Part shown: piece by piece, positions 11,854-23,190 of the stretch
How the letters are laid out: each line of letters opens with the position of its first letter
Numbering within the stretch: position 1 is the stretch's first letter
Assembly: GCA_019915135.1 (NCBI GenBank)
Contig: JAHLMK010000019.1
Span: 1-64,000, forward strand
Length of the DNA: 64,000 nt
Origin: Strobilurus pachycystidiatus
Taxonomy: Eukaryota; Basidiomycota; Agaricomycetes; Agaricales; Physalacriaceae
Reading direction: 5' to 3'
Made by a program: the position numbers and the translations under genes
Notes under the pieces: model-generated
The model's input: the letters and a program-made list of their open reading frames with translations, nothing else
What the model was told of the DNA's origin: nothing
The model's database searches: none

Positions 11854-13706
11854 CTAGTTATTTGCAGTATCACTGTTATCATGTAAATCGATGGGAATCC
11901 CATACTTGACATTGACGCCATGCTCAAGCCATTCAAGGTATCCATCACGTACACGCTGGGTGCTCGTCATTGATAAACCGTAGTTTATGGCTCCGCCACT
12001 GAATGTCGATCCATGAAGATGGTTCGGCTTGAACGCGGTGAGGGTTGCAGGTGCCGACCGTACAACCACCTGCAGTCCCAGGTCCACGTAACTCGAGCCA
12101 TGCCCTGGAGGAAGACAGAAGTCGTCCGGCTCGTAGCGTGTAACGGTCCAGCCGAAAGCCCAGTCGAGCCATGCTGGATCGGTATGGGTCCAGCTGTGAT
12201 TAAGTGAGCGTGAATTGAAAATGGTTACACTGACTACTTACGCTGAGTACCCGCCCGTTGCAATTCCCTCTGGGGGTGCACGCTCTGCGGTCGAGAAGTT
12301 GTATTCCGTATTGTCGATGACAACGGTGTAGCCCGTGCCTGGGCAGTAGGCATGTATGAGCGGAGAACTGAGGGCAAGATAGAAAAACTACCTGGAGGAA
12401 TATGCGCAGTTCCCATAGGCGGATATTCCTCGCGCAGCTTGGCGCGCACAGGATCGATGATATCCGATGGAATGAATCCCACAACGAGTGCCCAAAGGAA
12501 ACTCATCGCGCCAATCAGCTCTGTATCATGTTCAACCTTTTCATTGTCGGTGAGATTCTTCACAAATGACTTGGCATATCCGAGAACACGCGTTGTTTTC
12601 CCCGCCCAGTCAGGCCGGTACGTCGCTGGTTTCGAAGGAGTCTTTCCTCTCTTCACTTTCGGAACCGTGCGGGCGCCTGTGTTCCATCCAATCTGTACCA
12701 TGCGGCCTCCGTGACCAGGCTTGATCAGTGAGCATAGATCATCATGAAGAGATATAGATACTCACACGAACATTCTTTCGCACATCGCACGCACGGAGAA
12801 TAACGTCGGTAAGATAAGTGAGAATCCGTTCAGCGTGAGGCGAGGCACATGGCACTCCACGAATTACAACAAGTTCGGGTGACAGATCTAGGAGAAAAAA
12901 ATTATATAGAGCGACTAATGAGACATAAGAAAACAGCCTACTTTCTGGATCGACGAAGATGACCGAGTCGGCTGGCTCAACGATATGAAAACCTGTCTCT
13001 GCTGAGCAAATATATGCATTGGTAGGAACATCTGCGTAGCTGCTTTCGACAAGAGGGCGGTGCTGCACGTAACCCAGTTTGCGCGTGTCATACCGTTTCC
13101 GCTTCACAAGATCAATGTTGTATTGTTCGAGCAAGGTTGTGCGCACGGCCTCAAAGTTGCCCAGATGAGCCAGGAGAGCGGAGACAGATGGTGGTGTACG
13201 CCCAAGACCAAGAGCGTTGACCTGGATGTCGTTACATAGGTGGTTACATACACGACAGGCTAAGAAGTCAAAACTCACAATTTTGCGCTTTTCTTGATGG
13301 GTAGCGCGGCCCGGAGCATCAGCGGTATATTGGCGGTGAAGTGCATCGAAGGTGGTGCGGATGTGCGTGTCCTCTTGGTCGCGCGCAAGCTGTTGACCTG
13401 AGGCAACGAACGTGGACCACTACAGAGTATGTTAGCCCTGGATACAGTGCATATTACAAAGTGTGACTTACTGTGCGCGTGGGTCCAAATCCTGTAGGAA
13501 GATACTCCGGTGCTTCATTGAGGATTTCCTGCTGCTTTTCAGAGGTGGGCAGGCGCAGAATATCATCGAGGCGTTCGAGAATTTCTATAGAACTGATGAA
13601 AGCACGAACTAGGGGAATATATTAGTACACATCCGAAACAAAGCAGCAGTAGCTTACAGGCCTGGCGAGCGTCCCGCTGGGCCTGGGTTGTACTTTTGCG
13701 GACCAT
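11854..13706 (-). CDS. Putative 2OG-Fe(II) dioxygenase-like protein (HxD...H C-terminal domain)
   Basis: The gene is read on the minus strand from MVRKSTTQAQRD at 13706 to the TAG at 11854-11856, through several short introns (for example 13660-13610). The reading frame stays open upstream of 13706 to about 13810, so the true start may lie further out or be lost. The N-terminal part is helical (SSIEILERLDDILRLP). The middle holds GYVQHRPLVESSYADVP and DWAGKTTRVLGYAKSFV. The C-terminal exon has WTHTDPAWLDWAFGW, then DFCLPPGHG, PNHLHGSTFSGGA and STQRV. The spacing His-x-Asp (12184-12178) then His (12013-12015) then Arg resembles an Fe(II)/2-oxoglutarate dioxygenase core of the type fungi have in TET/JBP and related families. 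That is a motif inference. The substrate is unknown. It is unrelated in detail to the second candidate at 38.4 kb. Confidence 0.58.
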
Positions 13707-13814
13707 GAGGAGATGATGACGGTAAGAGTTCGAGATGCGGGCTGCCGCGTGATTCCTCTTTTTACCACGTTGACAGACGGCCCATAGGAAGGCGATTATA
13801 AAATCATTTCCAAA

Positions 13815-13902
13815 TCGCTATGGTCTAGTGGTCTAACGGGTTGTCGTGGCTGTGTGTAACGCTGACACCTGATTCGGCTGGGCACCGGTTCAATTCCTAC
13901 AG
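13815..13902 (+). other. tRNA-like pol III promoter element (tRNA pseudogene or SINE head)
   Basis: TGGTCTAGTGG at 13821-13831 fits a tRNA A box and GGTTCAATTCC at 13887-13897 fits a B box, 56 bases apart. The flanking sequence does not fold into a good acceptor stem, and only two of five T-stem pairs form. I therefore read it as a decayed tRNA or the head of a tRNA-derived SINE rather than a working tRNA. It sits at the point where the open frame of the neighbouring minus-strand gene is cut off. Confidence 0.4.
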
Positions 13903-15619
13903 CAGGTAAGAGTACACAAACTAATTTAGGTCGAATACGTGTGTTTTGCCTTTTGACACGGACGCCTGACCGTCTTCTCTTACTGTAGGAATCAGGCGTC
14001 GTAATCCGCACAGCCCCTTGCTCCAAAAGTGTCTACATCATGATGTAGACTCTGCGCTAACCGCGACGACAGAGAGTGCGCCTCACAGGCGGCGAGAAGA
14101 CGGCGGAGAAGGTAGCCGCCTGATTGACAAAGATTTAGCCGGGAGTCGTCTCTCACAGACGTGGACCGGCATGTCCATAGGAACGCAGACCCTGAGACGA
14201 AACCGCAGCGCGTCGCGGTGGCGCTCAGCTCGACTGACGGGGCACTCGTGGCGTGCCGGAGAGGATCTAGGAGACCCCGGCCGGTGTGTTCGAGGTAGGA
14301 GTCAAAGTCTTCAGTCCTTTTACTTACGAGAACTGCTGATACCTCCATTTTCAGATCTTCTCTTACCTCAAGCCGCTGGATCTCCTGCGCATGATCCGCG
14401 CAAGCCATGATTGCTCATAGCCAGATCGACCGCCTTTGTGTGGGGAAGAGCGCATGAGAATGGTCACGCTGCCGCCTATTCTGAAGGGCCTCAACAAAGT
14501 CCAATCAGCAGACCTTGTGGTCAAATCTCTGCCCCCCGCTGGCGGTAGCCCTCTTCCCCCTGCGCGTTGTTCTTCTCCGTCCCCTCTTCTCATTCATCCA
14601 GCGTTACGCTCATTGCTGTACGTATTCCTGCTGCCTGCTGCCTAGTCCACTCTGTGGTTTCAGTCATGTAAAAGTGACTCTGCCTGGACATGACGTGAGA
14701 GCCAATAGCATTGTCAGGTCCGTTCAATACCGACCATCCTGCGACCATCACACATGCATGTGTCCTGCAAGAACCCCCGCTCTGGTCAGGTTCACGCAGA
14801 GAGTTTTCATTCAAAGTCCGCTGTCGCGCTGAATATTCATAATTGATCTATACTAATATAATTATTAGCACCTGGCGGGCGGCGAACGGCGGACATGCGT
14901 CGTCACCTAGAATCGGACGCGATTGGCCGTGACTACCCTTCACGTACATATTTAGCCAACGTATCCGACGCATTGTTGACCAGGTCCAAGTACTACGTGT
15001 GAAATGCCAACCGACGCCGCGGTCGATTGTGTGAGTGACCCGCGTCGCATGAACGACGCCACACTTTCCAGCTTCATGCGGGAGTCGACCAAACATCTCA
15101 CGATGAGTCTATACAGATCTCGATTAGACCGGTATATAAGAAGAAGAAAAACAACTCATGAAACGAAGGCCAACTTTCACTACATACTCGTCGTGATCGT
15201 GTCATTTCCGTCAGATGCGTACAAATCATCATCGGCACCCTCATCAGCGAGGTCAGCGCGGCCAGTTGCTGCGGCAGGCACACTGGTGCCATCGCCCTCG
15301 GGGAACTTGAGGTTGTTGCCAAATCCGTGTGATTGGTGGAAATTCTACAAGTAACGGGTGAGGCCCGGTGAGCGAGACACATAGAAGAGAAGGAAAATCA
15401 CGCACCTGGGCGGACGGCTGATGCCCTGATCAGACACGGAGCGACGAGCATACTTCATGGCCCCTCGCTGCGGATGGTGGTGCGCGTGAGGGAATCACTG
15501 GCGCAGGGTTAACGTCGGTGATGGCGGTGTTGTCGTCAAAAGCAGATGAATGATCTGCTTGGGTCCGGTCCGATCATAGGGCTTCGACATCAACCTCCAC
15601 CACAACAAGTCCTCTCTTC
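13903..15619. other. Long stretch without a recognisable gene
   Basis: Several overlapping open frames exist on both strands (for example 14018-14410 plus and 14408-13992 minus), but none has recognisable motifs, consistent introns or a paralogue in the window. The 3' part (15100-15619) is the upstream flank of family 2 copy A and may contain its promoter. No element is assigned. Confidence 0.45.
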
Positions 15620-17471
15620 ATGGCAAGCCCGTCAATCTCTAATTCCGTGGGCTCCTACCAATCCAGTCGTCCGCCGTCTGCACGTGTTCGGATTGCCACG
15701 ACTGCTCGCTATAAGATGCGCGACGTTGCAGATTACACGACCTTGGAGCAGTGGCAAGGTTTACTTCATCCCGACACCGACACCGACTCCTTCCCACTTC
15801 CACAGCTCCTATCAAATGAAGACGTCACTCCTCCGTGGCTAAACCCTGGACAACCACAGCTGCAGCCATTGGCCGCGACATTTGCTCATCCGCCTGGCGC
15901 GAAAAAGCTACGTGCAACGCCCCGCAAATCATCATCCAGGCGCAGCGGACGTTCCGCTTTACCAGAAGACGTTGCGGATCGCACACACAAAACTGCCAAA
16001 AAGCACCTATGGTCGGCTATCGCAGCAATGGGAACCGTCGGGCAAGACGTTCGCATCCTCGAAGACGCCGGGACTCCCGTCCGCACCGTTGCGTGCTGCC
16101 TGACCTGGTGTGCCGAGCTCCCGCCGTCGCCCATCGTGGCAGCCCATTCCTTTCGCCAGGCGACACCGACACACACACACGTCATGTCATGCCGTTTGAT
16201 TGGCGGGTACTTTCACATTTACACACGTCTGATATTTGTTTCCCGTACGTGATAACCTTTTGCTGTTTCTGTAGTCTAATGGTCTACAAGTTGAACCAAC
16301 ACACCACAGCAACTGGGATGCAAACCACTTCACTATTGTTCTTGATCCAGGCGAAGTCGCTGTTCGACAGGCGATGGTGGAACACAATACATTCCTCGAG
16401 AAGGTGGAAAGAACACCCAAAGCAACCTATTTGGACTGGTTCGCATTGATGCGACTTTATCATCCAGAACTTGTATGTCCCTGTGTTATTTCCTTCTTCT
16501 TCCTGTCTTGAGGGCATTCATAGCACCAAGGACGCCGTTTTCGTATTCGCTTCATTCCTCTGGGTGGGAGGGCCATTGTTGGCGATGATCGGACTGAGTC
16601 GTATGCGCGCATGTCAACGATCACAGCTTGGACCTTTGCCCATCCGCTTCTCCTCATGTTGCGGTTCATCGATACCATGCATGCTCACGGCGCTCCCTGG
16701 CAATACTGGTCAACGGATCCTTCGGATATCGAAGATTGGCTCAGCCAAAACTTCCCTACCCTTCTGATTGACGAAGTCGCTTGTTTTGCCACCTTCGCAA
16801 GGGTTGCGGCGCTATATTACCGACGTTTTCCAACGGAGCCCCAGTGGTACCGCGCCGGCCAAGGGAACACATCTTCGGCTGCCTCCTCAAGTCGGAGTAT
16901 TGGTACGACGAGTACCGGCACAATGGGCACTGGGATGAATGTGTCCGATTTCATGGGCCCTTCTCCGCCTGGTCTATCCGGTGCGGGAACGAGGCAGGGT
17001 GAAAACGGGCACGACAGCAGCAACGGCGGCCAAAGCAGCTTCACTAGCTTTGCCCAGCTCTCGCCTGCTCAGCGTATTGCATGGGAGTGGCGTTCCGCAA
17101 ATGGGATCGATCCAGTCACGGGCGCCTACTCCTCTTTGCCGGGATTTGTCAAGAAGACATGTACCGCTTTCCAATCCTCTCTCATGCACGCGCTGCTGTC
17201 GACACCGCCACCTTCTCAATCACCGAGGCCTTCGACGCCATTGTATGCTTCGAGCGCCAAAACTTCAACCCCCACCTCTTCAACCACTTCCCTTCGTACT
17301 ACTGTCGTTGGGTCCGAAGGTCCGAGCATTCCGCTGCCCGCGATGTGGCGCTCAAGCAGTGCGGACCACGACGACGGACGGTTGCCAAAGTCGCAGGTTG
17401 GCAACATGGTGCCATGTGGAAAGGTTTTGTCTGACCTTTACCGAAACACGCAAATGGGTGTGGTGAATTAA
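15620..17471 (+). CDS. Uncharacterised subtelomeric family 2 protein, copy A (3 exons, 587 aa)
   Basis: Three exons give an open frame: 15620-16237, 16275-16472 and 16524-17471, ending in TAA. The first donor is a weak GTTTCC; the stronger GTACGT just downstream would break the frame, so the 3' end of exon 1 is the least certain point. I do not recognise the family. The N-terminal 200 residues are Ser/Arg/Pro-rich and basic, ending in CRLIGGYFHIYTRLIF. Exon 2 has NWDANHFTIVLDP and TYLDWFALMRLYHPEL. Exon 3 opens HQGRRFRIRFIPLGGRA, then FAHPLLLMLRFIDTM, DWLSQNFP, a low-complexity Gly/Ser linker, and LSPAQRIAWEWRSANGIDP. The C-terminal tail is Ser/Thr/Pro-rich. The same landmarks occur in the same order in copy B at 20.2 kb. 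No catalytic motif is evident. Confidence 0.75.
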
Positions 17472-17639
17472 TTTGGAAGGATAACACAAGTGACATAGAA
17501 TTAGAGGATACCACATACCTACATACCAATGGAGTCGTTTTGCTTCTATTGTAAAGTCTCGACCAGTTACTTTGCTTCAAGATGAACGGGCCTTGTTGTT
17601 TGCAGTCCCATTCAGCAACTTGGCGCCGTTACAGAGTCT

Positions 17640-18640
17640 TCACAGACGTATATGTACGTCTTCCGTATGTCCCCATCCCACGTCTATATGGAACATTGCT
17701 TCCTGGCCTTGATTGCATGTATATGGTGCAGGATCTAGACTTGCACTGTAGGATGCTCCAGTCAATGTGACGCTTACAGATGTAGTATACGATCGACGTT
17801 GGCGTCGATGGCCTCGGCATCCAAGCATTTTTGGGCCCCGGACTAAGCCGGTAACCAATCATTCGTGTTCCAGTATCCGTCTGTCGCTCCGCATAGCTGT
17901 CCGACATGAGCAATCTGATAATCCAAGCCAGGCGTCGTTCGGACCAGTTCTTCGGCAACCCACTGTTCGATGCGCTATATCATTGTCCGTCAGCGTGTGG
18001 GACGTCTGTAGCTGCCTCTGGGACGGTCATATTGTGCGGGGCGTTTAGTGAAGTAAAGATTGAAGCAAAGAAGACCGAAAAAGAACAAGACTTACTGAAA
18101 GAAATGCTGATCGAGCTGATAAAGGTCAAGCGAGTTTAGAAAGCCAGAGCGAGCGTAATGATATCTCGCAGTCCGCGTATATAGGGCTCAAAAGAGGGAG
18201 GGTCATGTCTGAACCCTGACATGCCAAGCTGCCCGAACGAGGTGAAGGTGAACGTAGACGCCGGACGGTAGACGTCTGCCAACGGATCGAGAACATACCA
18301 TTATGAATGGTATGCGTCACGTCCTTGAACATCTAAGTAGAGCATTGTGTGAGCCCAAACAAAAGTTGAGTGGCAGTTCATACCGGCAGTGTATTACGCG
18401 TATAGGGCGCAACCTCGAGAAGTGTGAGCCTCGATGAGTTTAAGCAAGTGCAACATCGAGCCCCTTCTCCGACAGAGACCTCCGAAGCCTCTCTTCCAGC
18501 GTCTGCCCGTTGATGGACGGCGGTCAATTCACGGCGTAGACTCGAGCAACTTTGGGATCCAGTAGCAGCGAAGAAAGGATGTAGCATCCTAGCGCAACAG
18601 TCGTTCCGGTGACTAGGACAACCTTGGACATGTGCACGTC
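17640..18640 (-). pseudogene. Terminal thioester-reductase domain of an NRPS-like adenylate-forming reductase, decayed
   Basis: Minus-strand pieces match the NAD(P)-binding thioester reductase domain (NAD_binding_4, Lys2/NRPS-like type) in order. They are a Rossmann start KVVLVTGTTVALGCYILSSL (about 18613-18560), INGQTLEERLRRSLSEKGLD, DVTHTIHN (about 18325), PPSFEPYIRGLRDIITLAL, then WVAEELVRTTPGLDYQIAHV and GQLCGATDGYWNTNDWLPA (about 17950-17850). Such domains reduce a carrier-bound acyl group to an aldehyde in fungal secondary metabolism. In-frame stops (TGA inside the expected VNRP) and several frameshifts break it. Adenylation and carrier domains are absent. Family-level identification is firm; the product of the parent gene is unknown. 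Confidence 0.85.
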
Positions 18641-18839
18641 CTCGGTAAGGTAAGATGCTCAATAGATAGTAGAATGTAATTACATCGTGCCTCAAAGCCT
18701 CTTGAAAAAACTACGAATGAAACGTACAGTAAACGAATCAGCCGACAGCTGTGCTACTCTCTACTAAACCCTGATGTATCTTACTACGGACCACGGAACC
18801 CTCAACGTAGTAAGATATTCTAAGGCACAAGTCAATGAC

Positions 18840-19974
18840 GAGTACGATCGCAGGAAGAATAGATACACGTACAGGTCCATCTCGTTGAAAGGAATGAGCT
18901 TGGTCTTGTACCGGTAATTCCATCCACCGTAGAGGATAGTTACGAAGACTATGTTGACGTATGTAGAGAAGAAGTCAGGCGCTGACTACGGCACGAGTGT
19001 CGCCCATCCGGAGGAGAATATGATGATAATGGATGAGACGAGGACGAGCCAAGCGCCCATGGCTGCACCCATGACGTGAACGGCAGGATGTCACGGGAGA
19101 GTCCCTGCACACTCATACCGCGGTAGAAACGGATGTGTGAGACGACGATACCCAACCATGTAAGCATGGAGCCGAAGGTGGTGACGTTGGTGAGCCAATT
19201 GAGCGCTTCATCAGCACCGCCGACGCCGCAGTTGGGGTAGGCGAGACAGGAGAAGGCAGAGGTGAAGAGAAGCGCGTAGATGGAAACACCGCTGGGTAGC
19301 ACCTTGGCAAATAAGCGGGGAGCTTGACCTTGCTGGGCGAGCATGAACAGTGTTGCCAATGTGGTCGAGGACCGCGATACCCGAGTTTTTTTATGACGAT
19401 GGCGAAGGGTGATTGATTCTGCGGCGGTTCCAGTGTCTTCAACATTGGCCTGGAGGAGGTTGGCTTGTCACGGCCGACGCGCATGCTCGCAAGCCAGATG
19501 GACACACTGTCTGAGATATGTCAGTCGGTTGGCATGGACCAAAAGACAGCTGGGGACACCGTTATGGTGGTCACGGATCCTGGCGTACACGGCATTCTGG
19601 TGGAACGAAGCACCGAATGCGAAGAACAACCAATGATGGAGGAGATGTAGACCAAACAAGTAATTCCCTGACTCCGACCATGGTTGTTTTGGAACCTGAG
19701 GGAGGTGACGGCAAAGAACAGGCAGACGATAGCTCAGGCAAAGGCGAGCAGAGGGGGGAAGAAGAAGACGACTGGCTCGCGAACGAGGAGGATGAATGCG
19801 CGGGTGGTCAGCGCATACGGGAGAGAACCAAGGGACGGGTCTCCAGTTCGGATGGTGCTGCCACCGTGCGCGATAACGGTCATGGCAAGTGTCGGCACGA
19901 AGCTTCTTTACATGCTTGGCGAGGAGCAGACTTCCACGCGATTCGGTAAGGAAGATCATCTCGACGACGAGCAC
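18840..19974 (-). pseudogene. Amino-acid permease (YAT/AAP family) pseudogene
   Basis: The best-preserved segment (19359-19080) reads ATLFMLAQQGQAPRLFAKVL followed by hydrophobic helices and NWLTNVTTFGSMLTWLGI, VVSHIRFYRGMSVQGLSRD and ILPF, the usual order in the C-terminal half of fungal amino-acid permeases. A later piece (about 18950-18870) reads FVTILYGGWNYRYKTKLIP then FNEMDL, the conserved cytosolic tail. The N-terminal part (19974-19400) is present but split between frames. The segment between the ILPF motif and the tail is shortened. A plasma-membrane amino-acid/H+ symporter would be the ancestral role. The copy cannot encode one. Confidence 0.82.
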
Positions 19975-20052
19975 TTACATACCAGCTGAGGAAAATCAAG
20001 CTTTGGAGTCCATGGTCGAGTAGAGCTAAGTGATGCGTGTGGACAGAAGAAG

Positions 20053-20073
20053 GTTGTTGTTGTTGTTGTTGTT
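20053..20073. repeat. (GTT)n microsatellite
   Basis: About seven GTT triplets in a row between the permease pseudogene and family 2 copy B. Not coding. Confidence 0.9.
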
Positions 20074-20206
20074 CAACTTGTTGTACTAGTAGGCCGTGGT
20101 CAAGTATTAAAACAGCCGAAGCGTTGATGTGATGGGGTGACAAAATCGCAATGACCGGTCACCGCATTCGGACAACAAGCCTTGGTTCCTCTCCGCGACA
20201 CCACCA

Positions 20207-22019
20207 ATGTCATCTCGCAGTCACCGGTCCTCTGTTGCTTCAACAGGCTCCCGAATCGCCCCTTCGCAGCGTCTCGATGCCCGGCATTTCAACAGCCTTC
20301 CCACTGTGACGACTGTCCGTGGCTTTACGAAAGTCAAGGACTGGGAGCGACTTCCCTTCATCGATACTACCGACAGCCGCCCATCGTCTTTGCGCCTCCC
20401 CCCCGGGATCTTTCTTCCAGATTGGTTGGAGACCCCCCAACTACAAACCGCCGCAACGGACTTCGATAAACTGGACGCCGACGAGTCCAATCCAACCGTT
20501 ACCGCGGTATCGCTCCGCCCAACTCCACGCAAACCGAGTTCTGTACGCAGCGGACATAGTCACCGAGCCGCATCCACGCCGGACCCTCGCCATCGTACCC
20601 ATTCGACTGCGAAAGACCACCTCCTCCAAATCATGGTGCAGCAACGTGTGGGTGTCTTCAACGGCGTAGTTGTGTGCGCTCTGACAGGTGATACGCGCAT
20701 ACAAGCAAGCCACTCCGTCCGCGAAGCCACTTCGGAAGTCACCCGCGTCGCCTGTTTCTGGGTCATCGGCGGTTACTTTCACAGCTGCTCCCGTCTCATG
20801 TATATCCCTCGTGCGTCCCTTCCGTCCTTGCTGTTTCACACACCCTCTGATCAGATTATCAGTCACGCCTACTGAGCACATTTCATGGGACCGCAACGAT
20901 TTCGCCGTCATTGTGGCTGATCCTGAAATCCTTGCCGCCCTCGACACCTATGCCGAATTTCTCCATGACTTGGACCAGAAGCCGGATTCCAAGTATCTAG
21001 ATTGGTTATCTCTTGTGCGGATGTACCATCCGGTGCTTGTGAGTACAGATGCTCTTTCAATGTTACTAGCTTGACGCCTTTGGCAGCACCAGGGACGTCC
21101 CTGCAAGATTCGATTTATCCCTTCACGCCGACTCACGAAGAAAGTCTACAATGACACTACTGAAACGGCGCTCCCCTACTACCAAGTTACAGCGAAAATT
21201 TTTGCCCACCCTCTCTTCCTCATCCTTCGCTTCATTGACACGCTGGCCTCAATGGACGCCATGTGGCAAGCTTGGGCCCATTCCGACGACCCTCAGCCCG
21301 AAATCAAGAACTGGCTCACTACGCACTATGGGGATAGCGTTCCTGAAGAGATACCTATGCAGGAGCTGGTGGCTTTCACGCTCACGGCCGCAAAGTACTA
21401 CAAGCGTTTTCGTAAACGGCCAGTTTGGGCCAGATCGCCTTCTACATCCGGCATCAGCTCTCAGCTGGGCTCGATGTCGCTCAGAACCACCGAACCCAGT
21501 GACGGCTCACTCTTTAGTGCGAATCCTCCTCCATCTGATCGTTCTTCGGCAGAAGGAAGTCGTAACAACGGCAGTAGTAACCAGAGTCTTGGCACGGAGC
21601 AAGCTACCACTCAGAGGGCTGGTGGCGGAACTCGACATGGCGCAGCAAGGGAGGGGTCCAATGAAGAGGATCGATGCGCTGCTGGGGCGCAACAACCGTC
21701 AAGCGGGCTGACACCCGCACAGCAGATTGCATTCGACTGGAGGCGTGCAAATGGCATCAGCGACCTTTCGTGCCTCGCCGCAATTGATACTCCTCCCACT
21801 TCCGTCATCACGATTGACGACAGCGCCCAGCAAAATCACCCGCTCCCTTCCATCCACCCCCTTCTCCACATCTCGCCCAGCGTAGTGCAAAGACCTACCA
21901 AAACGCGGATCTGGCGTCGACGCGGCGTCGTTCTATCTCAGCATACTTCGCCGCCCAAGAGGGTGTCAGGTGCACAATTCCACAGTCGCATACGCTCTCC
22001 ACTTGGACTGGCAAATTGA
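20207..22019 (+). CDS. Uncharacterised subtelomeric family 2 protein, copy B (3 exons, 570 aa)
   Basis: Exons 20207-20810, 20863-21038 and 21087-22019 join without stops into a 570-residue protein with standard GT...AG introns. The order of features repeats copy A. There is a basic Ser/Arg/Pro-rich N-terminus, CFWVIGGYFHSCSRLMYIP at the end of exon 1, and EHISWDRNDFAVIVADP and KYLDWLSLVRMYHPVL in exon 2. Exon 3 opens HQGRPCKIRFIPSRR, then FAHPLFLILRFIDTL, NWLTTHYG, KYYKRF, a Ser/Gly/Asn-rich linker and LTPAQQIAFDWRRANGISD. Divergence from copy A is large in the linkers but the landmarks are kept, which argues for selection on protein function. The function is unknown. Copy A lies 2.7 kb upstream on the same strand, separated by two minus-strand pseudogenes. 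Confidence 0.8.
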
Positions 22020-22597
22020 TGCATTTCTGTCAAAGATATCTCATACTGCATACATACTAACGGACATCACTTGTATAGACCGTAGCCCGTATTCTCTGTT
22101 AGCGCTTTTGTGAACGGACATTGATACCCATCAGAACATTTATCGATTTAATCTCCCAAATATCATGCAGTAGAGGATGAGGGAGATCTATTTATCGTAG
22201 TGACTCGCCCTCGAGTCCGCATGATTTCATGTACGCCGAGGATACCTGTGGCCAACAATTTCGCCAGGATCGACACTCACCGATAGCAACACTAAAAACG
22301 CTCCTATAGACAGTAGGTCATACCATGAATACCTTGAACTTGAAGCGCCGTGGCAAACCTCAGCTTTGGCATGGCGGACGTGCTTCAGAAGAACCGGGTT
22401 CCTTCATCATGGCGGCGATGCAAGTCGACATTTCTTATGTAGAGCTGCTTGCAATGTCAGGTAAATTCTATGTATACTTGATATCTTATTTACACTGCTA
22501 AGAGGACGAGAACGGTCCAGAGGATTGGGATTAGTCTGTTGGTTTGATCGGGGTCGGTACAGCACTCTTCGTTGTTACATAAGCTACTCAATTAAGA
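22020..22597. other. Intergenic stretch, nothing recognised
   Basis: AT-richer than its surroundings. It contains the 3' flank of family 2 copy B and no open frame with recognisable motifs. Confidence 0.5.
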
Positions 22598-23190
22598 ATG
22601 CCTGCCTGTCGGCACTTGTATTATTACTGCCACCGCCGCGACGCGTTCTGGCGCCAAATGCCACCTAATTATCGCTGGGATCATCCTCACGGACACGAAA
22701 TTATCCAACAAATTGTCAAGAAAACGGTCTCCAAGTGGAAGGACGGGCTCCGGCCATCTCAGCTCGAATATGTACTGGACTCAAGAGATGTCTTGTGTGT
22801 GGAAGTCACTGGCGGAGGGAAATCTGCATCGTTCTCGGTGCCAATTCTAGTACACAACAAAGTTGCCGCTAATCCGAGCCTATACCCACGCTTCGGAAAT
22901 CCGCTGTGGGAATCATTGTGATGCCGACCAAAGGTTTGGCGGGAGATATAGTGCGTTCTTCTAGACGGTTGCATGTCTTGGGCACTGAGACATATCTAGG
23001 TTAAGGAGCTCGAGGCCCTGGGCATCCAAGCACTGGCTTATACGGCTCAAAGAAAGACACTGGCGCGCAAGAACGGCGAGAAGTTGGGCGAGGAGATCGC
23101 GTCATGCACACGATGGCAAGTCATCTGTGTTGACCCGGAACACTTGCGCGACGAAGAATGGAGGAAAACAATTCCTTCCCGTGATTGCAT
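22598..23190 (+). pseudogene. RecQ-like telomere-linked helicase, N-terminal half of the ATPase domain only
   Basis: The frame reads KWKDGLRPSQLEYVLDSRDV, a Q-motif-like region, then Walker A VTGGGKSASFSVPIL. After a frameshift near 22890 comes GIIVMPTKGLAGDI (motif Ia region). An intron follows, then VKELEALGIQALAYTAQ and EEIASCTRWQVICVDPEHL up to RDEEWRKT. This matches the RecQ-type helicases common at fungal chromosome ends. Homology stops before the DEAH box, so the copy is truncated as well as frameshifted. The helicase C-terminal half is not in this neighbourhood. A different copy, C-terminal half only and on the other strand, lies at 44.8-45.2 kb. Confidence 0.8.

Noticed and set aside
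13815..13902. Functional tRNA gene
   Set aside because: A and B boxes fit, but acceptor and T stems do not pair, so it is listed only as a tRNA-like element.
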